A stretch of 6,523 nt of DNA from assembly GCA_036847245.1 (NCBI GenBank), contig DAIUAL010000195.1, forward strand, positions 1 through 6,523. Direction: 5' to 3'. The notes beneath the pieces were generated by a model. The model made no database searches and was not told the origin of the DNA. It was given only the letters and a program-made list of their open reading frames with translations. The translations under genes and the position numbers were made by a program. Positions 1-4,951 of this stretch are shown here, piece after piece. This DNA is from UBA4661 sp002405405. GTDB lineage: Bacteria > Bacteroidota > Ignavibacteria > Kapaibacteriales > UBA4661. Position 1 is the first letter of the stretch. Every line of letters begins with the position of its first letter.

Positions 1-36
1 GCATTAATCTTTGGGTATAAACGCTTTGCGAACTAA
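1..36 (+). CDS. Possible C-terminal tail of an upstream plus-strand gene (partial)
   Basis: The first frame of the plus strand is open from base 1 and reads ALIFGYKRFAN before TAA at 34-36, directly followed by a second in-frame stop, TAG, at 37-39. The other two plus frames hit stops within the first 20 bases. The tail would converge on the tetR gene, whose stop codon is only 9 bp away, which is typical gene-dense packing. Eleven codons are too few to identify a family or to prove that this is coding; the tandem stop is the only supporting sign. Confidence 0.25.
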   Translation, partial: ALIFGYKRFAN

Positions 37-45
37 TAGGTGTTT

Positions 46-732
46 TTAGGTATTTCGGCCGTGCTCGGGAAAAGCACCTTCAAAAATGATGCGAATGATC
101 ATGGTATAAAGCGACTCAGGTGTTAATGGCAGCGTACTAACAATACTTGGCTTAAAGACCCCTTCTATGACCGCGAGGAACATTAACATAACCACATGAG
201 GGTTAACATCTTTGCGGAGATACTTCTGCTTTATCCCCTGCTGAATTAGATCAAGAAAGTGCGTACGAACAGTTTCTTCGCGCTTTTTAGCATGGGAACT
301 ATAGACTTCGGGCAAATATCGCTCTAAATCAGACCAAAATGCAACAGATTGCTGAGAAATCTTTGTACCGATAAAATGACCAAGCAGCGCATGTTTTTCA
401 ATGAAATTATACTGTTTAGATTCAACTAAGGATCTACAGTAGTTCGACATTTCTGCTTCAGTCTGATCAACAATTTCACGGATCAAATCATCCTTTGTAG
501 AGTAATAACGATACAGAGTCTTTTTGCTTATTCCTAATGTTTGCGCTAGTTCCTCCATAGTTACACGGCTGAAACCAAAGGTAAAGAACAATTTTTTTGC
601 TGACGACTGAATGCGTAATTGAACAGTAGTATCTACAAGATAGCTGTCTCCATTTATCGAGACCATGGGATTCTTGATTCCGTTAACTTGGGCAACTACT
701 ACGGTAGATTCCTTTTTACTTTTTCTTGGCAT
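46..732 (-). CDS. TetR/AcrR-family transcriptional regulator
   Basis: This is a 228-residue one-component repressor of the TetR family: an N-terminal DNA-binding domain and a C-terminal ligand and dimerisation domain. The helix-turn-helix region is clear at about residues 36-85. It runs from the A-K-K-L-F-F helix through F-G-F-S-R-V-T-M-E-E-L-A and the recognition helix GISKKTLYRYYSTKDDLI, the family's most conserved stretch. The remainder (about 90-228) is a divergent all-helical domain whose ligand cannot be read from sequence. I chose the ATG at 732, giving MPRKSKKE. The frame stays open to a TTG at 759, but neither start has a clear Shine-Dalgarno site, and ATG at 666 is also possible. 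With the chosen start, about 35 residues precede the HTH, which is longer than usual and lysine/arginine-rich at its beginning. A palindrome upstream suggests autorepression. No efflux pump or enzyme target is visible, so the regulated genes are probably outside the window or elsewhere. Confidence 0.88.
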   Translation of the reverse strand: MPRKSKKESTVVVAQVNGIKNPMVSINGDSYLVDTTVQLRIQSSAKKLFFTFGFSRVTMEELAQTLGISKKTLYRYYSTKDDLIREIVDQTEAEMSNYCRSLVESKQYNFIEKHALLGHFIGTKISQQSVAFWSDLERYLPEVYSSHAKKREETVRTHFLDLIQQGIKQKYLRKDVNPHVVMLMFLAVIEGVFKPSIVSTLPLTPESLYTMIIRIIFEGAFPEHGRNT

Positions 733-768
733 ACAGCAATGATAACACAGAATAAACAAATTTAACGA

Positions 769-798
769 TGGAAACTATAACTGTTTTTTAAGTTTCCA
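769..798. repeat. Inverted repeat upstream of tetR, TGGAAACT/AGTTTCCA
   Basis: Arms at 769-776 (TGGAAACT) and 791-798 (AGTTTCCA) are perfectly complementary over 8 bp with a 14-nt spacer. The right arm overlaps the palindrome at 788-805, so the same half-site sequence GGAAACT occurs more than once between the promoter and the tetR start. This could be a second operator half-site arrangement or a hairpin in the tetR leader. Confidence 0.35.
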
Positions 799-805
799 AA
801 CTTAA
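788..805. promoter_or_regulatory. Candidate TetR operator, 18-bp perfect palindrome
   Basis: The sequence ttaagtttccaaacttaa has two perfectly complementary 8-bp arms around a central CC. It lies 56-73 bp upstream of the tetR ATG. TetR-family regulators commonly bind palindromes of this size in their own promoter. The palindrome contains the candidate minus-strand TAnnTTTG promoter element, so binding would block polymerase. Binding by this particular protein is inferred from position and symmetry only. Confidence 0.5.
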
Positions 806-827
806 CATCTTATGTCAATCAATCCAA
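797..827 (-). promoter_or_regulatory. Candidate tetR promoter, Bacteroidota-like TTG-N20-TAnnTTTG
   Basis: Read on the minus strand, TTG (825-827) is followed after 20 nt by TAAGTTTG (797-804), which matches the TAnnTTTG -7 element and -33 TTG spacing known for Bacteroidota. Transcription would start near 790, leaving a leader of roughly 58 nt. A TTGACA also sits on the minus strand in this segment, but it has no good TATAAT-like partner at 17 nt. A single match of this short motif is weak evidence. Confidence 0.3.
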
Positions 828-883
828 GAAAAAAATATTCCTATTGTTAATTGACAATTATTATTTCTCTATGTTACAAATGC

Positions 884-918
884 AAAAAAAATCCGTTGAA
901 AAATATCTCAACGGATTT
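884..918 (-). terminator. Rho-independent terminator of the membrane-protein gene
   Basis: Two perfect 11-bp arms, AAATCCGTTGA (889-899) and TCAACGGATTT (908-918), enclose an 8-nt loop. In the minus-strand transcript the hairpin is followed by an uninterrupted U run from the A tract at 884-890. It lies about 40 nt downstream of the stop codon at 956. It therefore ends the membrane-protein transcript before tetR and makes tetR an independent transcription unit. Confidence 0.88.
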
Positions 919-955
919 CATCAAAAAAAGTTACGAGCAATGTCCACTACAACAT

Positions 956-2269
956 CTATTCACCTTTTGACAGCGATGGTAAATTTTGTTGCCGTGCACT
1001 GGCATCAAGCAATGCTTTAACAACTAATTCTTTTGCTGCAGCATTGACGGCTTTATCAATCGCTTCAGGAGGAATTTGATATGTGGCAAGAGCTTTAGAC
1101 AAAGCACGCGCTGCTTCATCCTCACTAAGCTTAAACTCACTTAACCCTTGAGTATTGTGAGCAACACGAAGAATGCCCTTATTCTGAATTTCATTTTGAC
1201 CTTTGAGCTTTTCTAATGCTTTATCCATGCGCTCCTCTTCTTCAGTATAGAATAGCGATACACCCAACAATGCCAATAATGAGAACTCCAAAAGAATTGC
1301 AAAAAGAATCAATGATGGCTCAGTCGGAGGGATAAATTTCAATCCACGGATACCAATAATAATAATCAAAATTGCAGCACCAATGTAGGCGAATCCGGTA
1401 ACATTATTGGCATATTTTTCGGTGAAATGATGAGCCATATACAACCGTAGTGCAGGAGTAATCTTGGTATGATTTCGTTGCCAATCATGAGCATCACTTG
1501 TATTCTCAATCTCTGTCAAAATGGATTCAGAGAATTTTTCAGCGATACGAGCATATAGAACTGCTTCACGAAAAGAAGATGCACTTTCATTAGCTGAATA
1601 AACCTCATCGAATTTATCCTGACCATTTACTTCATGATCCGATTTTGTTTCATTCCAAACCTTACGGAAAAGTGTTCGAACATGATGTGCATTATCATTC
1701 GCAGTGCGGTCAAGGACATCATCTGGCATAGTCAGCACATCGACGATCTCCGAATTAAAACCTGTGTTTAAACGAATTTTAATTTTAGTATGTGCTATAA
1801 CTCGATCAATTTTTAGCGCGATGAAACCAACACTCGAAGGCATCATCATAGTCAAAAATATTGCAACAGTAAATCCTATATCTAAAGAAAGAATGATAAA
1901 CCCTAATGGCAACAAGATAATTGGTTCCTCACCCAACTTTGGCGATTTAATAATCCACTCAGATGATTTTTTGTGATAACCATCCTTATCTTCTGTGCGA
2001 ACCTGACTTGAAAAATCAATTATAAACTCCTTGCCGTATTTCTCTTTGTCGGGGATATCAGCTGTTGGTTTATCTTTTTGTAAAACGACGTACCGACCTT
2101 GAAATTCTTCAAGATGCCCTTTACTCTCGGGAGGACCAAAGAAAGAAATTGCGTAGCTACGAATAGCTAGAGGTGTTACTAAAAAATGCATCAATGCCGA
2201 CACACCAACCAGAATAGCAAAGAATACTACAATTTGAGGTGTCGTATGCTTGAATGAGGAAGCACTCAT
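956..2269 (-). CDS. Four-helix membrane protein of unknown family
   Basis: I do not recognise this 437-residue protein. Four hydrophobic segments are visible: about 13-35, 117-143, 291-310 and 319-341. The basic stretch after the second helix (K-I-D-R...K-I-K-I-R) suggests that residues 144-290 are cytoplasmic. That would put the hydrophilic, lysine-rich loop 36-116 in the periplasm and both termini inside. The cytoplasmic middle part is predicted by eye to be largely helical, with several His residues. The C-terminal tail (342-437) begins with an acidic/basic helix, T-E-E-E-E-R-M-D-K-A-L-E-K-L, and ends in an alanine-rich helical region. I chose the ATG at 2269 because AAGG at 2278-2281 sits 8 nt upstream; the open frame extends 26 codons further, to a TTG at 2347, but those codons look non-coding. 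The gene is monocistronic, with its own terminator at 884-918. No enzyme or transporter motif was found; a structural, sensory or scaffold role cannot be separated. Confidence 0.82.
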   Translation of the reverse strand: MSASSFKHTTPQIVVFFAILVGVSALMHFLVTPLAIRSYAISFFGPPESKGHLEEFQGRYVVLQKDKPTADIPDKEKYGKEFIIDFSSQVRTEDKDGYHKKSSEWIIKSPKLGEEPIILLPLGFIILSLDIGFTVAIFLTMMMPSSVGFIALKIDRVIAHTKIKIRLNTGFNSEIVDVLTMPDDVLDRTANDNAHHVRTLFRKVWNETKSDHEVNGQDKFDEVYSANESASSFREAVLYARIAEKFSESILTEIENTSDAHDWQRNHTKITPALRLYMAHHFTEKYANNVTGFAYIGAAILIIIIGIRGLKFIPPTEPSLILFAILLEFSLLALLGVSLFYTEEEERMDKALEKLKGQNEIQNKGILRVAHNTQGLSEFKLSEDEAARALSKALATYQIPPEAIDKAVNAAAKELVVKALLDASARQQNLPSLSKGE

Positions 2270-2286
2270 AATAAAAACCTTAAAAG

Positions 2287-2309
2287 ATGGATGAGAATGG
2301 TGATACACC
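2287..2309 (-). promoter_or_regulatory. Leader copy 1 of shared motif GGTGTAT-N6-TCTCATCCAT
   Basis: On the minus strand GGTGTAT (2303-2309) is followed after 6 nt by TCTCATCCAT (2287-2296), ending 17 nt upstream of the membrane-protein ATG and just before its AAGG ribosome site. The same two words occur in the same order in front of lat on the other strand. The first word lies inside a small hairpin, TGGTG-ATA-CACCA at 2298-2310. It could be a regulator site, a promoter element, or a trace of a duplicated leader. Confidence 0.35.
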
Positions 2310-2491
2310 AAATTATGCTTGCAGGATAATATTTTATACAAGTCCAATAATAGTTCATTCTTCTTGCTTTCCCAAAAGAAACTTCACGAATATTTATAGC
2401 AAGATGAAAATTTAATAAAATACGTAAAGAAATTTCGCAGCTCCAAGTTTGCTTCGTAGATTTGAATTCCTCAATCATTGTTTACAAAACT

Positions 2492-2623
2492 ATGAGATTA
2501 CGTACTCTACATACGGGCATCGGTGAACGCGGTACAATTCGCGGCTCATCATTTTTGAGTAGCCAAGTGCTCCTTGCACGTATGATTCGTTCTATTCTTC
2601 TTTCCGGTCGCGTACCGCAGTAA
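2492..2623 (+). CDS. Doubtful small ORF, 43 residues, arginine-rich
   Basis: ATG at 2492 opens a 43-codon frame ending in TAA at 2621. The product is basic, with 7 Arg and no Lys, and has a hydrophobic patch near S-Q-V-L-L-A-R-M-I. I recognise no family. In favour of coding: arginine codons are nearly all CGT/CGC, isoleucine is ATT/ATC only, and the segment is GC-richer than the flanking spacer. Against: no Shine-Dalgarno site precedes the ATG, while lat and the membrane-protein gene both have AAGG. The frame remains open upstream to about 2408, so it could also be the remnant of a longer gene. The opposite strand has an overlapping 78-codon frame (2482-2718) rich in AGA, AGG, CGA and ATA codons, which I judge less likely. 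Confidence 0.2.
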   Translation: MRLRTLHTGIGERGTIRGSSFLSSQVLLARMIRSILLSGRVPQ

Positions 2624-2734
2624 TCCCCACCTTCCTCCAAATGTCCATGAGCGTTAACATAGTGGAACACTAACACGCTCTTTCGTTTACAGCTTTCGTT
2701 GATTTTTTCCAATACCATAATTCATAGTGAGTAA

Positions 2735-2762
2735 GGTGTATTTCTACACTGCTCTCATCCAT
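2735..2762 (+). promoter_or_regulatory. Leader copy 2 of shared motif GGTGTAT-N11-TCTCATCCAT
   Basis: GGTGTAT (2735-2741) is followed after 11 nt by TCTCATCCAT (2753-2762), 34 nt upstream of the lat ATG. Both words match the leader of the divergent membrane-protein gene exactly, and in the same order relative to transcription. The first word also forms the left arm of a 5-bp hairpin, GTGTA (2736-2740) with TACAC (2745-2749). The word AAGGTGTA recurs at 2787-2794 over the lat ribosome site. A common regulator of both genes is an inference. Confidence 0.35.
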
Positions 2763-2786
2763 TCATATATCGTATCCTTACTTTAA

Positions 2787-2792
2787 AAGGTG
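2787..2792 (+). promoter_or_regulatory. lat: Ribosome binding site of lat, AAGGTG
   Basis: AAGG at 2787-2790 lies 6 nt before the ATG at 2797 and fixes that codon as the start. It shows that the organism uses Shine-Dalgarno signals on at least some genes. Confidence 0.7.
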
Positions 2793-2796
2793 TACT

Positions 2797-4203
2797 ATGG
2801 CAACAGTAATTATGCCCGAAGTGCAACGCACGACGAATGGGCACGCGCCGATCAACGGATCACTTCTTGTATCCGCTGATCTTGCACTTGACTCAATGCG
2901 TCAACATATGCTAATCGATGGCTTTGACCATGTAATTGATTTTGAACGCAGTCATGGTTCGTACATGGTAGAAGCTCGCTCCGGCAAGCGCTATCTTGAT
3001 CTTTTTACCTGCATCGCATCAATGCCTCTCGGAATGAATCATCCCAAACTCAACAATGAGGAGTTTATCAAATACATAGGGAAGGTTGCTTTACACAAGC
3101 CATCAAATTCTGATATATACAGCGAAGAAATGGCTACCTTCGTTAAGACATTCTTCGAGATCGCTGTACCGAAAGCATTCAAATATTCATTCTTCATCGA
3201 AGGTGGTGCACTTGCCGTCGAAAATGCTCTCAAAGTTGCTTTTGACTGGAAAGTTCAAAAAAATTTTTTGAAGGGATATAAGACAGAACGAGGACATAAG
3301 GTTATCCACTTCCGGAGAGCATTTCATGGTCGCAGTGGCTATACAATGTCACTGACCAATACTGATCCAACTAAATATGCTCTCTTCCCTAAATTTGACT
3401 GGCCTCGCATTCATAATCCTGCAATTAACTTCCCATTGAATGAAGAGAATCTTTTGCAGGTAATGAAAGAGGAGGAAGAAGCACTCAATCAAATTAAATC
3501 TGCATTTGCAACAAATCGCGATGACATTGCAGCAATTATTATCGAGCCAATTCAAGGAGAGGGCGGTGATAACCATTTCCGCCGCGAGTTTCTACAAGAA
3601 CTTCGTAATCTTTGTGATGAAAATGAAGCATTACTCATTTTTGATGAAGTACAAACAGGTTTGGGTTTGACCGGTGCGATGTGGGCGCATGAAGCGATCG
3701 GTGTTACGCCTGACATCATGACTTTTGGTAAAAAAATGCAAGTTTGCGGTATTATAGTCACCGGCAGAATCGACGATATCGATACACATGTATTCCGCAA
3801 ATCTAGTCGCATTAACTCGACATGGGGTGGAAATATTGTTGATATGGTTCGCGTAACGAAATATTTAGAAATCATTCGTGATGAGAATTTATTAGAACAT
3901 GTACGCACCACGGCTGATTATCTACAAACTAAATTACACGAGATGCGTAGTGAATTCCCTAATCTTGTTTCTAACATTCGAGGTCGGGGTTTATTTGCCG
4001 CATTTACACTGCCAACGGCAGAAAATAAAAATGAGTTTTTACATCACTCTTATAATGATGGGTTACTGTTAGTTGGATCTGGCGAGTCGTCTATTCGGTT
4101 CCGCCCACCACTGAACTTAACTAGAGAACAAGTGGACGAAGGTGTAGAAATCATGAGTGGTATCTTAAAAAAAATTGCAGAGAAATCGCCCCAACACTCA
4201 TAA
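2797..4203 (+). CDS. lat: L-lysine 6-transaminase (lysine epsilon-aminotransferase)
   Basis: This PLP enzyme moves the epsilon-amino group of L-lysine to 2-oxoglutarate, giving 2-aminoadipate 6-semialdehyde (which cyclises to piperideine-6-carboxylate) and glutamate. The 468 residues are a full-length class III (fold type I) aminotransferase. Lysine-transaminase signatures include DGFDHVIDFERSHGSY (41-56), ASMPLGMNHP (74-83), the E-G-G-A-L-A-V-E-N-A-L-K helix (135-146), FHGRSGYT (176-183) and EPIQGEGGD (250-258). The aspartate of IFDEVQTG (Asp283) would contact the PLP ring nitrogen. FGKKMQVCG (310-318) holds the Schiff-base lysine, probably Lys312, and RINSTWGGN (338-346) and RFRPPL (434-439) complete the site. 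The mycobacterial enzyme Rv3290c is the best-known relative. All key residues appear intact. No semialdehyde dehydrogenase, beta-lactam gene or lysine transporter lies beside it, so its pathway partners are elsewhere. It is monocistronic, with a strong terminator 20 bp after its stop. Confidence 0.95.
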   Translation: MATVIMPEVQRTTNGHAPINGSLLVSADLALDSMRQHMLIDGFDHVIDFERSHGSYMVEARSGKRYLDLFTCIASMPLGMNHPKLNNEEFIKYIGKVALHKPSNSDIYSEEMATFVKTFFEIAVPKAFKYSFFIEGGALAVENALKVAFDWKVQKNFLKGYKTERGHKVIHFRRAFHGRSGYTMSLTNTDPTKYALFPKFDWPRIHNPAINFPLNEENLLQVMKEEEEALNQIKSAFATNRDDIAAIIIEPIQGEGGDNHFRREFLQELRNLCDENEALLIFDEVQTGLGLTGAMWAHEAIGVTPDIMTFGKKMQVCGIIVTGRIDDIDTHVFRKSSRINSTWGGNIVDMVRVTKYLEIIRDENLLEHVRTTADYLQTKLHEMRSEFPNLVSNIRGRGLFAAFTLPTAENKNEFLHHSYNDGLLLVGSGESSIRFRPPLNLTREQVDEGVEIMSGILKKIAEKSPQHS

Positions 4204-4222
4204 CCAATATTGCTTTTGACAA

Positions 4223-4256
4223 AAAAGACCGCATAATTACAATTATGCGGTCTTTT
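4223..4256. terminator. Bidirectional terminator between lat and the EIIA gene
   Basis: Perfect 16-bp arms, 4223-4238 (AAAAGACCGCATAATT) and 4241-4256 (AATTATGCGGTCTTTT), are separated only by AC. In practice the innermost A-T pairs would open to form the loop. The plus-strand transcript ends in UUUU-C-A-UUUU after lat. The minus-strand transcript ends in six U after the EIIA gene. The position between convergent genes fits a shared terminator. Confidence 0.92.
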
Positions 4257-4306
4257 CATTTTAAAAAATTCACTAATACTGCCCTACTGAAGAGAACTCT
4301 GTTTCA

Positions 4307-4771
4307 CTACTCAAATTGGTCTTCCGCTTCTGCAATAATAGACATGACCTCTTGCTTGGATTGAGCCAGAATAAGCTTGTTACGGAATGATTCATCACTC
4401 ATCAAGCGTGATATACGTGATAATAAACGTAAATGCAATCCAACAGCATTCTCTTGACAGACCAACATAAAAATTAAACTCACAGGTTGGTTATCTAATG
4501 CTTGATAGTCAAGTGGCTCCTTCAGTGTCATGAGCGATGCCACAGGTTGTGTTACAGCATCAGATTTTGCATGAGGGAATGCAAAACCATGTCCAATACC
4601 AGTGGACATTATACGCTCACGATCAAGGATGACACTCAAAACTTTCGATGCGTCTGAGACACTTCCCTGCTCCTGCAGTAGATCAACCATCTTACCGAGA
4701 AGAACATCTTTTGATGCTTGTATGGCTTGCAACTCAATCGAAGGAGCCGCGAGGACATCAGTAATTTTCAT
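4307..4771 (-). CDS. PTS EIIA type-2 domain protein (PtsN/fructose-type EIIA)
   Basis: This is a 154-residue single-domain phosphocarrier of the phosphoenolpyruvate phosphotransferase system, mannitol/fructose (type 2) EIIA class, which accepts a phosphoryl group from HPr or NPr. The phosphorylation motif GHGFAFPHAK carries the active-site His67, and the second conserved histidine is His113 in A-V-G-L-H-L-R-L-L-S-R-I. The start MKITDVL matches the usual N-terminus of PtsN-like proteins, and the length equals a bare EIIA domain with no EIIB or EIIC attached. No transporter subunit is nearby, so a regulatory role like that of EIIA-Ntr is more likely than sugar uptake; this is inference. No clear Shine-Dalgarno site precedes the ATG. 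It lies 180 bp downstream of the fusion gene on the same strand and shares the terminator at 4223-4256 with lat. I withhold the symbol ptsN because sequence alone does not separate it from fructose-type EIIA. Confidence 0.92.
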   Translation of the reverse strand: MKITDVLAAPSIELQAIQASKDVLLGKMVDLLQEQGSVSDASKVLSVILDRERIMSTGIGHGFAFPHAKSDAVTQPVASLMTLKEPLDYQALDNQPVSLIFMLVCQENAVGLHLRLLSRISRLMSDESFRNKLILAQSKQEVMSIIAEAEDQFE

Positions 4772-4830
4772 TGCGGACTACATAACATAAAGCATTGACA
4801 AATTTTTATTCAGCATCAAGGTTTGGTATC

Positions 4831-4861
4831 GCGAAATTTGTTCTTAAAAAACATATTTCGC
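4831..4861. repeat. Inverted repeat GCGAAAT/ATTTCGC between the EIIA and fusion genes
   Basis: Arms at 4831-4837 and 4855-4861 are perfectly complementary over 7 bp with a 17-nt AT-rich loop. There is no adjacent U run on the minus strand, so it is a poor terminator for the fusion gene. It sits 60-90 bp upstream of the EIIA start, where an operator would be plausible. Confidence 0.25.
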
Positions 4862-4951
4862 CGATGACATTAACTCATAGCACATTGCAAAATACTACGT
4901 AAGTCGTACATGAATGCAACGTAATTTTTTTCTCTAAGCTATATGTCATAC

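Larger units (their letters stand above)
2270..2796. other. Divergent intergenic region, 527 bp, between membrane-protein gene and lat
   Basis: This long gap carries the promoters of two divergently transcribed genes. I see a two-part motif shared by both leaders (2287-2309 minus and 2735-2762 plus), a doubtful 43-codon frame (2492-2623 plus), and a locally GC-richer segment at about 2500-2640. That segment holds a 7-bp inverted repeat, GCGGTAC (2529-2535) and GTACCGC (2612-2618), and a small GTGC/GCAC hairpin (2567-2579). No tRNA, no recognisable riboswitch and no convincing -35/-10 pair was found. The size is unusual next to the tight spacing elsewhere, so an unannotated small gene or RNA here is possible. 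Confidence 0.6.

Noticed and set aside
851..879. Plus-strand TTGACA resembling a -35 box
   Set aside because: At 17 nt there is only TTACAA, and no plus-strand gene follows, only the minus-strand terminator and genes.
2270..2347. Upstream TTG start for the membrane protein (26 extra residues)
   Set aside because: The ATG at 2269 has AAGG at a good distance, and the extra residues do not look like a protein N-terminus.
2266..2478. 70-codon minus-strand frame overlapping the membrane-protein start by ATGA
   Set aside because: The overlap looks like translational coupling, but the frame has no ribosome site, uses ATA, AGA and AGG codons, resembles translated AT-rich spacer, and contains the shared leader motif and the AAGG site of the next gene.
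2623..2638. Minus-strand GGAGGAAGGTGGGGAT, identical to a universally conserved 16S rRNA stretch
   Set aside because: The identity stops at 16 bases and the flanks on both sides do not resemble 16S rRNA, so it is probably chance and not an rRNA fragment.
2482..2718. 78-codon minus-strand frame antisense to the small plus-strand frame
   Set aside because: No Shine-Dalgarno site, several codons rare in the neighbouring genes (AGA, AGG, CGA, ATA) and no recognisable motif.
2624..2796. Lysine riboswitch in front of lat
   Set aside because: The hairpins here are short and none of the conserved riboswitch core words is visible; lat is also catabolic, unlike the usual targets.
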